From the NCBI GenBank assembly GCA_045578845.1, contig JAZNLA010000015.1, positions 1 to 7,293 on the forward strand: 7,293 nucleotides of DNA, read 5' to 3'. Every line of letters begins with the position of its first letter. Position 1 is the stretch's first letter. This DNA is from UMGS172 sp045578845 (GTDB lineage: Bacteria > Bacillota > Clostridia > Oscillospirales > Acutalibacteraceae). Below, one piece after another: positions 1 through 5,760 of this stretch. A program made the position numbers and the translations under genes. Below the pieces are notes generated by a model. The model worked only from the letters and a program-made list of their open reading frames with translations. It was not told the origin of the DNA and ran no database searches.

Positions 1-1
1 A

Positions 2-433
2 GGATTTAAAAAGGGTAATGCACATATTATAGGTGTTATACCTAAGTTTTTCGACGACGAAAAGGTCGAGGCGATATGTGATTTTTGCGACCAACTTATA
101 ATGCCCGAAACCATGCGTGAACGCAAACAGATTATGGAAGACAACGCCGACGCGTTTTTGATTGTGCCGGGCGGTTTCGGCACGTATGAAGAATTTTTCG
201 AAATACTGACCTTAAAACAACTTTGCCGTCATTCAAAACCCATAGCGGTGTATAATATCGACGGATTTTATAACGAAATGGCAGAGGCTATTGATTTAGC
301 CATGGATAAAAATTTTATAAATAAAAGTTGCAAACAACTTTACTGTGTTGCTAATACCGAAGAAGAGATTATTAAGTACCTCGAAACCCCCGTAACACTG
401 CCGAAAGACATCCACGAACTCAAAAACGGATAA
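2..433 (+). CDS. LOG-family protein (cytokinin riboside 5'-monophosphate phosphoribohydrolase-like), 5' truncated by the window
   Basis: An open frame enters from the left edge (frame starting at base 2) and runs to TAA at 431-433, giving 143 visible residues. It contains the LOG/TIGR00730 signatures: the MRERK stretch (family form M-x-x-RK) and, at visible residues 56-64, PGGFGTYEE, the phosphate/nucleotide-binding PGGxGTxxE motif. Family members are about 180-190 residues, so roughly 40-50 N-terminal residues lie outside the window; the internal ATG at 101 is not the start, because conserved sequence (GVIPKFF...) precedes it. Known members hydrolyse nucleoside 5'-monophosphates (cytokinin ribotides, sometimes AMP) to free base plus ribose 5-phosphate; many were once misnamed lysine decarboxylases. 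The bacterial physiological substrate is usually unknown. The gene converges on the lipoprotein gene ending at 807, and its stop codon abuts the left inverted repeat of the element at 431-809. Family assignment is secure; substrate is not. Confidence 0.9.
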   Translation, partial: GFKKGNAHIIGVIPKFFDDEKVEAICDFCDQLIMPETMRERKQIMEDNADAFLIVPGGFGTYEEFFEILTLKQLCRHSKPIAVYNIDGFYNEMAEAIDLAMDKNFINKSCKQLYCVANTEEEIIKYLETPVTLPKDIHELKNG

Positions 434-471
434 CAAAAACCGAGTGCAAAATAAGAGTGTTCTAAAGGACA
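431..471 (+). repeat. Left terminal inverted repeat
   Basis: Pairs with 769-809. The outer core AAAAACCGAGTGCA (435-448) is identical in the partner, and an inner AAGAGTGT (453-460) and AAGGACA (465-471) are also shared. The inner part of this copy carries a weak GTTC/GGAC mini-stem where the right copy has a perfect 11-bp hairpin. Confidence 0.85.
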
Positions 472-472
472 G

Positions 473-508
473 AAAGCCCTCAAGTGAAATTTTCACTTGA
501 GGGTTTTT
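473..508 (+). terminator. Rho-independent terminator of the LOG gene
   Basis: CCCTCAAGTGAAA (477-489) is perfectly complementary to TTTCACTTGAGGG (491-503), followed by TTTTT at 504-508. The realistic hairpin is a 10-bp stem with a six-base AAATTT loop. It lies 40 bases after the LOG stop codon. The A-rich bases at 473-475 on the other side could allow some function leftward. Confidence 0.9.
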
Positions 509-540
509 AGCTTTAAAGGTTAGAAGTATCTTAATTTTAC

Positions 541-561
541 GGAATTTGACATACAAATTCC
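541..561. other. Isolated 8-bp perfect hairpin
   Basis: GGAATTTG (541-548) and CAAATTCC (554-561) flank a five-base loop, ACATA. No T-run follows on the + strand; on the - strand the hairpin is followed by GTAAAATTAAG, too weak for a confident terminator. It sits between the LOG terminator and the 9-mer array, and its loop does not fit the array pattern. Confidence 0.6.
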
Positions 562-588
562 CTGCTTGTAAAAACATAAGACATTTTT

Positions 589-762
589 AGTTTTATTCTG
601 TACTTCGTACAGAGTTTTATTTTCGGCAAGCCGAAAGTTTTATTGTAACCTTACGGTTACAGTTTTATTTTATCCGCCACCAAAACTGCCGAAGGCAATA
701 AAACTTGTCGTAGACAAATACCACTGCGAAGCAACATAACTCGCCGTCAGGCGAATAAAACT
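589..762. repeat. Array of short hairpins separated by a conserved 9-mer, mirrored about its centre
   Basis: Four exact AGTTTTATT copies (589, 613, 636, 661) are followed by reverse-complement copies AATAAAACT (exact at 697 and 754; variants at 679, 717 and 733). Between them sit hairpins with unrelated stems: CTGTAC/GTACAG (598-612), TTCGGC/GCCGAA (622-635), GTAACC/GGTTAC (645-660), TGCC/GGCA (687-697), TTGTC/GACAA (705-717), TGC/GCA (725-733), TCGCC/GGCGA (741-754). Every stem closes on a C-G pair, around loops TTC, AA, TTAC, GAA, GTA, GAA and GTCA. Left-half and right-half loops are largely complements (TTC versus GAA), so the orientation of the whole unit flips at the centre (about 670-686). 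There are no spacers of CRISPR length and no coding. I do not recognise a named family. Confidence 0.85.
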
Positions 763-788
763 GAAGAGTGTCCTTGCGGACACTCTTC
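755..788 (-). terminator. Terminator of the GntR-ABC-lipoprotein operon
   Basis: GAAGAGTGTCC (763-773) pairs perfectly with GGACACTCTTC (778-788) around TTGC, an 11-bp stem. Reading leftward it comes 18 bases after the lipoprotein stop and is followed by AGTTTTATT, a moderate U-tract that is also the first array spacer. A close relative of this hairpin ends thrS (3582-3607). Confidence 0.75.
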
Positions 789-809
789 TAATGCACTCGG
801 TTTTTACTA
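769..809 (-). repeat. Right terminal inverted repeat
   Basis: Reverse complement of this segment matches 431-471 at 33 of 41 positions. TGCACTCGGTTTTT (792-805) is the exact complement of the left core. Most of the terminator hairpin at 763-788 is embedded in it, and the outermost three bases are the TAG stop of the leftward lipoprotein gene. Confidence 0.85.
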
Positions 810-1577
810 TTTATAAATATTATGGTCGGTTGATACGAAATTCGCTACCGTTTGAAAGTGTTTGTTCGGCACTTCGTAAATCTTGACATTTTCGCTGTTG
901 CTTTCTGTTGCGGTCAGAAAATAATGGTCTTCAAATTCATAAAATTCCATAACCTTTTCGCTGGTTACCAACATATCTTGGTCACAATCAAAAAGGGTTA
1001 CATCTAAATTCTCAAAACCGAAACTCTCCAAATCAATATTTGCGTCTATCAGTCCGTTTTTTAACGTTTCGTTTATTGCGTTTCGCATATCGTTACCTAC
1101 CGCTATCGGTTTTTCTCCGTCGCGGTAATATCCGCTCTCGTAGTCGCTGTTTTTAATGCGGATTTCAGCCAAAATATAATAGTTGTCAATCACACTGTCG
1201 GCGGCATTTTTATACTTGTCAAAAACATCTTCTCGGCAGTAATAACGGTAACGGTCATAACTCGAATCATACCATCTAATGACGGTGCGGTCCTTGTTTG
1301 TGTGATTTCTGCCATAGTATTGCAGTGTGCCTGTCATCAAAACAGGCACATCGGGTGTTTCGATACTCAACCTGTGCTCTTGCAGGAAAATGGGTTTAAC
1401 ACTGCCGTTAAGTATTATATATTGATTGTCCATGTGCTCGATTACACTGCCGTAAGATTCGTCTGACCAATATGCGATATCCGACTTTTTTATAGATAAA
1501 ACCGAACATGAGCAAAACAACAAACAGGTTGTTGCAATAAGGGCAATTACGGTAAAAATTTTAAAAATCTTTTTCAT
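807..1577 (-). CDS. Putative lipoprotein of the GntR/ABC operon, function unknown
   Basis: The product is 256 residues. The N-terminus is a classic lipoprotein signal: MKKIFKIF, then a hydrophobic stretch (residues 8-21) and FCSC, with Cys24 the likely lipidated residue (Cys22 is the alternative). The mature part is polar, Tyr/Asp-rich and has no membrane segments; I recognise no domain. A strong AAGGAGGA site (about 1585-1592) precedes the ATG and overlaps the stop codon of the upstream permease gene, with 13 bases between the genes, so translation is probably coupled. Position as last gene of a YtrA-type ABC operon suggests an extracytoplasmic accessory, for example a sensor, substrate-binding or immunity-like partner for the transporter; that is inference. 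The TAG stop lies in the right inverted repeat of the 433-807 element, so the C-terminus could have been altered by insertion. Confidence 0.85.
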   Translation of the reverse strand: MKKIFKIFTVIALIATTCLLFCSCSVLSIKKSDIAYWSDESYGSVIEHMDNQYIILNGSVKPIFLQEHRLSIETPDVPVLMTGTLQYYGRNHTNKDRTVIRWYDSSYDRYRYYCREDVFDKYKNAADSVIDNYYILAEIRIKNSDYESGYYRDGEKPIAVGNDMRNAINETLKNGLIDANIDLESFGFENLDVTLFDCDQDMLVTSEKVMEFYEFEDHYFLTATESNSENVKIYEVPNKHFQTVANFVSTDHNIYK

Positions 1578-1590
1578 AATATATTCCTCC

Positions 1591-2442
1591 TTATTCCAAA
1601 TTGAGTTTGCTCTTGATTATTTTGCGGTTGACAAAGAATAAAACAACCGACATAACAGCACTGAAAAGTGCCGAGCCTAAAAAGAAAATATGATACAACC
1701 ATTCGGCGTAATTTTCAAGTAAATATGTTAGAATATCAAAACTGTCTAATGCGGCAAATATTATATTTCCGAAGAAAATAAGCAGCACCATGCCGACAAA
1801 GTATAAGAGTGTTGCTAAAATTTGAGAAAGTATGTAGTACAGGAAGTATACGCCGAATGCCGCCAAAATGCGGTTTTTCTTTGCCATTTGACCTATGCTT
1901 ATGCAGGAATAGTATATAAGCAGATTTGAAACATATCCAAAAAACAAAAGAAGGAGATATTCAAATGCGAACAACACGACATGAAATCCCAATTCTTGCC
2001 ATGCTTCTTTCAACATATAAATACCGGCTTTAAGTATTTCAAACAGCATTTCGCCGAATGTGGCTACGGTTAGAGAAAATCCTGATACCGCAACCGCTAA
2101 AAGCATGATAACTACCGACACAAGAAGTTTTACAAAGATGTGGGCGGTGGTCGAAACAGGCAGGGTAAAGGTTAAATATCCTTCCACCGAGAATAAGTTT
2201 TTGTAAAATCTTACCACCGAAAGCACCATTACCATTAAAAAGAAGATGACGATACAGGCTAAAAGTGCCAAAGCGGAAGACCATTCAACCGCACAATAAA
2301 AAGGGAATAAAACCGAGTCAACGTGCGGCTCGAAAATTTGAACAAAGCGGGTTAAAACACCGGCACTTGCGACTATGATAAACATGGGTAAAACATACCG
2401 CCAATATGCTTTAAATTCGTATTTTATAAGTTTGCCTACCAT
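1591..2442 (-). CDS. ABC transporter permease (ABC-2-like, clostridial type)
   Basis: The product is 283 residues and strongly hydrophobic, with about six membrane segments near residues 17-32, 56-77, 106-128, 153-182, 193-230 (possibly two) and 249-271, and a basic C-terminal tail (NRKIIKSK). The cytoplasmic loop RFYKNLFSVEGYLTFTLPVS (79-98) resembles the GYLxFTLPV motif common in single-gene permeases of clostridial GntR-ABC operons. It would form the transport channel with the ATPase encoded just upstream. Its ATG lies inside the ATPase gene (ATGGTAG, 7-base overlap, 2436-2442), and GGGAGGTG within the ATPase end serves as its ribosome binding site about 8 bases upstream, so the two are translationally coupled in a fixed ratio. 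Substrate cannot be read from the sequence; relatives are linked to cell-envelope stress or peptide antibiotic export. Confidence 0.88.
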   Translation of the reverse strand: MVGKLIKYEFKAYWRYVLPMFIIVASAGVLTRFVQIFEPHVDSVLFPFYCAVEWSSALALLACIVIFFLMVMVLSVVRFYKNLFSVEGYLTFTLPVSTTAHIFVKLLVSVVIMLLAVAVSGFSLTVATFGEMLFEILKAGIYMLKEAWQELGFHVVLFAFEYLLLLFFGYVSNLLIYYSCISIGQMAKKNRILAAFGVYFLYYILSQILATLLYFVGMVLLIFFGNIIFAALDSFDILTYLLENYAEWLYHIFFLGSALFSAVMSVVLFFVNRKIIKSKLNLE

Positions 2443-3137
2443 CTGAACACCTCCCTAAAAAGTTGGTCAACGCTTTTTTTGTTTTGTTGGCGGATTTCGT
2501 CAACCGTGCGTTGCATAACGATATTTCCGTTGGCTATAAATATAACCTCATCGAGTGCCTGCTCAATGTCGGAAATAAGGTGGGTTGAAATTATAACCGA
2601 GGCATCGGGATTGTAATTGTTGATAATGGTTGAAATTATGTAGTCCCTCGTCGCAGGGTCAACACCGGCAATCGGCTCGTCTAAAACATAAAGCTTGGCG
2701 TTTCGGCTCATAACAAGTATAAGGCAAACCTTTTCTTTGTTGCCTTTTGAAAGGGTTTTGAGTTTAAGTTTTCGCGAAATCTCAAGTTTTTCAAGCATTT
2801 CATAGGCGAGTGAAGGTCTGAAATCGGCATAAAAATCGGTAAACATGGTGACAATCTGCTCAACCGTCATCCAAGAGTTTAAATAACTGTTGTCGGGCAG
2901 GTATGAAACGATTTTTTTGGTTTCTATGCCAATTTTTTTACCATCTATATATATGTTGCCTGAAGTAGGGGTCAGAAGTCCGTTTAAAATCTTTATAAAT
3001 GTTGTTTTGCCCGAGCCGTTAGGACCGAGCAGGCCGATAATTTTGCCGTTTGTAACGGTTAAGTTAACGTTGTTAAGAGCAGTGACGCCGCTGCCGTACC
3101 GTTTGGTAAGGTTTTCGCACCTTAAAAGTTCGCTCAT
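2436..3137 (-). CDS. ABC transporter ATP-binding protein (YtrB/BcrA-like)
   Basis: The product is 233 residues from the ATG at 3137. A GTG at 3146 gives an in-frame extension of three residues, but the AAGGAG site (3147-3152) abuts it with no spacer, whereas it is 9 bases from the ATG, so ATG is chosen. The nucleotide-binding fold is complete (numbering from this ATG): Walker A GPNGSGKT at 38-45, ABC signature LSKGN at 129-133, Walker B LYVLDEP at 149-155, D-loop GVDP, and H-loop His186 in STHL. The Q-loop region reads YLPD (about 79-82), with Asp where Gln is usual. It powers the permease encoded next, with which it overlaps by 7 bases; its ATG overlaps the repressor gene's TGA (ATGA, 3134-3137). 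The gene trio matches the YtrA-YtrB-permease arrangement of Firmicutes. Confidence 0.93.
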   Translation of the reverse strand: MSELLRCENLTKRYGSGVTALNNVNLTVTNGKIIGLLGPNGSGKTTFIKILNGLLTPTSGNIYIDGKKIGIETKKIVSYLPDNSYLNSWMTVEQIVTMFTDFYADFRPSLAYEMLEKLEISRKLKLKTLSKGNKEKVCLILVMSRNAKLYVLDEPIAGVDPATRDYIISTIINNYNPDASVIISTHLISDIEQALDEVIFIANGNIVMQRTVDEIRQQNKKSVDQLFREVFRW

Positions 3138-3493
3138 ACTTTCCACTCCTTTACATACTGTTTGATTTCATCACAGGTTAACCCCAAGTGCATTAGGTTT
3201 TCCATATATTCTTGGGTTTTTTGTTGCACCAAGCCTTTTACGGTGTCAAGAGCCAAAGAGGTGTCCTCAGCCACAAACCAACCCGAACTTCGTACCGAAT
3301 ATATAAGACCGCTTGTTTCGAGTTGCTCAAACGCTCTTTGTACCGTGTTGGGATTGACACCTGCTGCCAATGCCATTTCACGCACCGACATAAGACGTTC
3401 GTTCGGTTTTAGGTTACCGCTTGCAATTTCAACACAGATTTGTTCACCAATCTGCGGACAAATCGGGCGGTTTTTGTCAATATTCCAATCCAT
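3134..3493 (-). CDS. GntR-family transcriptional regulator, YtrA subfamily
   Basis: The product is 119 residues, the short length typical of the YtrA subfamily: a winged helix-turn-helix (about residues 10-76, with MSVREMALAAGVNPNTVQRA and the wing SGLIYSVRSSGWFVAE) and a short helical tail for dimerisation instead of a large effector domain. GGAGG lies about 9 bases before the ATG. It is the first gene of the operon, stop overlapping the ATPase start by four bases (ATGA). Known YtrA proteins repress their own operon and release it on exposure to cell-wall-active antibiotics such as bacitracin-type or lipid II-binding peptides. Autorepression is supported here by a dyad across the -10 element (3523-3542); the inducer is unknown. 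Confidence 0.92.
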   Translation of the reverse strand: MDWNIDKNRPICPQIGEQICVEIASGNLKPNERLMSVREMALAAGVNPNTVQRAFEQLETSGLIYSVRSSGWFVAEDTSLALDTVKGLVQQKTQEYMENLMHLGLTCDEIKQYVKEWKV

Positions 3494-3514
3494 TAGTTGT
3501 CCTCCAGTAAAATT

Positions 3515-3546
3515 TGTACTACTGTACTAATACAATAATACACTAC
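3515..3546. promoter_or_regulatory. Likely GntR (YtrA-type) operator
   Basis: TGTACTA (3523-3529) and TAATACA (3536-3542) form an inverted repeat (6/7) with a six-base centre, covering the -10 element and the start site. A further TGTACTA at 3515-3521 repeats the left half-site eight bases away. A position directly under the promoter is what autorepression needs. The identity of the bound protein is inference from gene order. Confidence 0.55.
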
Positions 3547-3563
3547 ATAAGACGTTTTGTCAA
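3535..3563 (-). promoter_or_regulatory. Promoter of the GntR-ABC-lipoprotein operon
   Basis: Reading leftward: -35 TTGACA (3558-3563), a 17-base spacer, -10 TATTAT (3535-3540). Start of transcription would be near 3528, giving a leader of about 35 bases before the GntR ATG. Confidence 0.85.
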
Positions 3564-3570
3564 TAGGGAT

Positions 3571-3607
3571 AATAAAAAAATGAAGAGTGCCCCAAACGAC
3601 ACTCTTC
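3571..3607 (-). terminator. Rho-independent terminator of thrS
   Basis: GAAGAGTG (3582-3589) pairs with CACTCTTC (3600-3607), extended by a G-U and a C-G pair on the transcript to a 10-bp stem with a six-base loop. Reading leftward it is followed by ATTTTTTTATT. It begins 13 bases after the thrS stop and is closely related to the 763-788 hairpin. Confidence 0.92.
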
Positions 3608-3620
3608 CAAATAGGTTTAT

Positions 3621-5423
3621 TTACTGTTCTATCTTTCTTGTTTCGACCTCTTCTTTTAATTTAAGAAGGAAATCTTCAAGCGGCATGGTGCCTAAATCTC
3701 CGCCGTTTCTTGCTCTTACCGAAACGGTGCCGTTTTCGATTTCTTTGTCGCCGACTATGAGCATATAAGGTATCTTTTCAAGTTGTGCCTCGCGTATGCG
3801 GTAGCCCATTTTTTCACCGCGGTCGTCACAGGTTGCTCTAAACTTTGCGGCGGTGATTTTATCGGTAATTTCCAAAGCTTTATCACTAAGACGTTCCGAA
3901 AGCGGGATAACCCTGACCTGTTCGGGTGCCATCCATGTCGGCAACGCACCTGCAAATTTTTCGAGCAACAATGCCAAAGTTCTCTCGTAACAGCCCAGCG
4001 AAGTGCGGTGGATAATATACGGTGTTTTCTTTTCACCGTCAACATCAACATATTCCATGCCGAATTTTTTGGCAAGCAAAAGGTCAATTTGAATGGTGAC
4101 AAGAGTGTCTTCCTTGCCGTGTACATTCTTCATTTGAATGTCAAGTTTCGGGCCGTAGAAAGCAGCCTCGTCAACACCTACAGTGTATTTAATTCCGATG
4201 TTATCAAGGATTTTGCCCATAAGTCCTTGAGCCTCGTTCCACTGTTCGGGTGTGCCCTCGTACTTGTCGGTGCGGTCGGGGTCCCACTGCGAGAAACGGT
4301 AGTAAACATCATCAATAAGACCGACGGCGGTCAGCATGTCTTTGGCGAGTTGCAGCGACTCTCTGAATTCCTGTTCCAACTGTTCGGGGCGAAGCACAAT
4401 GTGACCTTCGGAAATGGTAAACTGACGAACGCGGATAAGTCCGTGCATTTCGCCCGACTCTTCATTTCTGAAAAGGGTGGAAGTTTCGCCAAGACGCATA
4501 GGCAGGTCGCGGTATGAACGCATTTTGTTAAGGAAAATTTGGTACTGGAACGGGCAGGTCATGGGGCGGAGAGCGAAGCACTCTTTTTCCTCGTCGTGCG
4601 GGTCGCCGATTACGAACATACCGTCTAAATAGTGGTCCCAGTGTCCCGAAATTCTGTAAAGGTCACGCTTTGCCATAAGCGGAGTTTTGGTCAGCAAATA
4701 ACCCCTCTTTTGTTCCTCGTCCTCAACAAATCTCTGCAAAAGTTGAATGGTTCTTGCACCTTTCGGCAACATAACGGGCAGACCTTGACCGATAGCGTCA
4801 ACTGTGGTGAAATATTCAAGTTCTCTGCCGATTTTGTTGTGGTCGCGGCGTTTTGCCTCTTCGACCGACTCCAAATATTTTTCAAGTTCATCGTTTGTGG
4901 CAAAAGCGGTGCCGTAGATACGGGTGAGCATTTTATTGTTGTTATCATTTTTCCAATAAGCACCCGAAATTGAGGTCAGTTTAAACGCTTTTAATGCTTT
5001 GGTGTAGGTAATGTGCGGACCGCGGCACATATCGGTGTAATCGCCCTGCTTGTAAAAACTGATAGGCTCATTATCGGCAAGGTCTGCGATATGCTCAACC
5101 TTGTAAACTTCGCCTGCATCTTGCATGAGTTTTACTGCCTCGTCGCGGGGTAAAATAAAAGGTTTAATGGGCAGATTTTCTTTGACGATTTTTCTCATTT
5201 CGTTCTCAATGGCGGCGAGGTCGGAGTCGACCAACTTAATGTCGCCGAGGTCAACGTCGTAGTAAAAACCTTTTTCGGTAGCCGGGCCGTAGGCAAATTT
5301 TGCCTCGGGATAAAGGCGTTTTATTGCCTGTGCCATAATGTGGGCCGCCGAATGGCGGATAACTTCAAGTTCTTCTGCCTCGGGGCATTGGTCGGCAACG
5401 CCGTTTTGATATACAACTTTCAT
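3621..5423 (-). CDS. thrS: Threonyl-tRNA synthetase, short form without TGS domain
   Basis: The product is 600 residues. It charges tRNA-Thr with threonine and hydrolyses Ser-tRNA-Thr. Editing domain: HSAAH (His24, His28) and DMCRGPH (Cys133, His137). The His28-Cys133 spacing of 105 equals that of E. coli His77-Cys182 as I recall it. Catalytic core: zinc ligands Cys290 (RPMTCPFQ), His341 (SEGH) and His472 (IIHR), with a Cys-His spacing of 51 as in E. coli Cys334-His385; motif 2 FRNEESGEMHGLIRVRQF (318-335); motif 3 around CYERTLALLLEKFAG (478-492). The anticodon-binding domain follows from about 500. Only some 17 residues precede the editing domain, where usual bacterial ThrRS has a roughly 60-residue TGS domain. 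The ATG at 5423 has AAGGAG seven bases upstream, and the T-box terminator ends just before it, so no room exists for a longer start. Regulation is by the upstream T-box. Confidence 0.97.
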   Translation of the reverse strand: MKVVYQNGVADQCPEAEELEVIRHSAAHIMAQAIKRLYPEAKFAYGPATEKGFYYDVDLGDIKLVDSDLAAIENEMRKIVKENLPIKPFILPRDEAVKLMQDAGEVYKVEHIADLADNEPISFYKQGDYTDMCRGPHITYTKALKAFKLTSISGAYWKNDNNNKMLTRIYGTAFATNDELEKYLESVEEAKRRDHNKIGRELEYFTTVDAIGQGLPVMLPKGARTIQLLQRFVEDEEQKRGYLLTKTPLMAKRDLYRISGHWDHYLDGMFVIGDPHDEEKECFALRPMTCPFQYQIFLNKMRSYRDLPMRLGETSTLFRNEESGEMHGLIRVRQFTISEGHIVLRPEQLEQEFRESLQLAKDMLTAVGLIDDVYYRFSQWDPDRTDKYEGTPEQWNEAQGLMGKILDNIGIKYTVGVDEAAFYGPKLDIQMKNVHGKEDTLVTIQIDLLLAKKFGMEYVDVDGEKKTPYIIHRTSLGCYERTLALLLEKFAGALPTWMAPEQVRVIPLSERLSDKALEITDKITAAKFRATCDDRGEKMGYRIREAQLEKIPYMLIVGDKEIENGTVSVRARNGGDLGTMPLEDFLLKLKEEVETRKIEQ

Positions 5424-5445
5424 ATTCTTTCTCCTTAAAAGTTAA

Positions 5446-5681
5446 ATTACAAAAAATAAAACACCCTAATAGATATATATCTAAAAGGGTGCAAAAATAC
5501 ACGGTTCCACCTTAAGTTTCGCTTAATTACCCGTAACGTGGGACTCCGTCGGCATTGTTACCTGCCGCACTCGGGAAGCGGTTGTTTCTCAAAAATTCAC
5601 CTTAAACGGCTTTCAGCTTGTGACCGTTCTCTCTTTAAAGGCAAAACAGATGATACTTTCTTCCGTCAACGCTTTATCATT
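5446..5681 (-). promoter_or_regulatory. T-box riboswitch leader controlling thrS
   Basis: Reading leftward from the start near 5681: a stem I region with GACGGAAGAAAGTA (specifier-loop left side), AGAGAG and GCTGAAAGCC (apical elements), then GAGAAACAACCGC, where ACC (5580-5582) is the likely threonine specifier (ACA one triplet earlier is the alternative). The conserved T-box AAGGTGGAACCGTG lies at 5500-5513, where UGGA pairs with the uncharged tRNA acceptor end, and is followed by the attenuator terminator at 5462-5491. Uncharged tRNA-Thr would stabilise the antiterminator and allow thrS expression. The exact specifier register was not resolved by a fold. Confidence 0.93.
5451..5491 (-). 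terminator. T-box attenuator terminator
   Basis: CACCCT (5462-5467) pairs with AGGGTG (5486-5491), and an inner TAGAT/ATCTA helix adds to it across an AA/AA mismatch. Reading leftward it is followed by TTTATTTTTT (5451-5460). It competes with the antiterminator formed by the T-box sequence. Confidence 0.88.
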
Positions 5682-5687
5682 TTTAAT

Positions 5688-5716
5688 ATAATACACCCTG
5701 TAAGTTGGGTTGTCAA
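5688..5716 (-). promoter_or_regulatory. Promoter of the thrS T-box leader
   Basis: Reading leftward: -35 TTGACA (5711-5716), a 17-base spacer, -10 TATTAT (5688-5693). Both hexamers and the spacing are identical to the GntR operon promoter. This makes thrS independent of trpS. Confidence 0.88.
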
Positions 5717-5760
5717 GAGGCGAAATTTTGTAATTACTAATATCTAAACCGCAGGAATGA

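Larger units (their letters stand above)
433..807. mobile_element. Candidate MITE-like, non-coding palindromic element between convergent genes
   Basis: This gene-free stretch is bounded by imperfect inverted repeats of about 41 bp (431-471 and 769-809, 33/41 matches by hand alignment). Both ends have TA immediately outside the region of similarity, as Tc1/mariner/IS630-type elements leave. Inside are a terminator, a separate 8-bp hairpin and the array of short hairpins at 589-762. There is no transposase and no plausible ORF. The TA at each end is also part of a stop codon (TAA of the LOG gene; TAG of the leftward lipoprotein gene), so insertion may have set both 3' ends. Alternatively it is a locally evolved bidirectional terminator/RNA structure that never moved. 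Structure is seen directly; mobility is inference. Confidence 0.45.

Noticed and set aside
296..577. Leftward ORF across the LOG gene end and its terminator
   Set aside because: It runs antisense to conserved LOG codons and straight through the terminator hairpin; no ribosome binding site or family resemblance.
589..762. CRISPR array
   Set aside because: The repeated unit is 9 bases, it inverts halfway, and the intervening sequences are self-complementary hairpins of 9-16 bases, not unique 30-40 base spacers.
589..762. Integron attC site cluster
   Set aside because: No R'/R'' core sites (GTTRRRY), no integrase or cassette ORFs.
3138..3146. GTG start for the ABC ATPase giving three more residues
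   Set aside because: The AAGGAG site abuts the GTG with no spacing, but is nine bases from the ATG at 3137, which also forms the ATGA overlap with the repressor gene.
3783..4517. Long rightward ORF (244 codons) opposite thrS
   Set aside because: Lies wholly antisense to the conserved, fully motif-bearing thrS; its protein shows no recognisable family.
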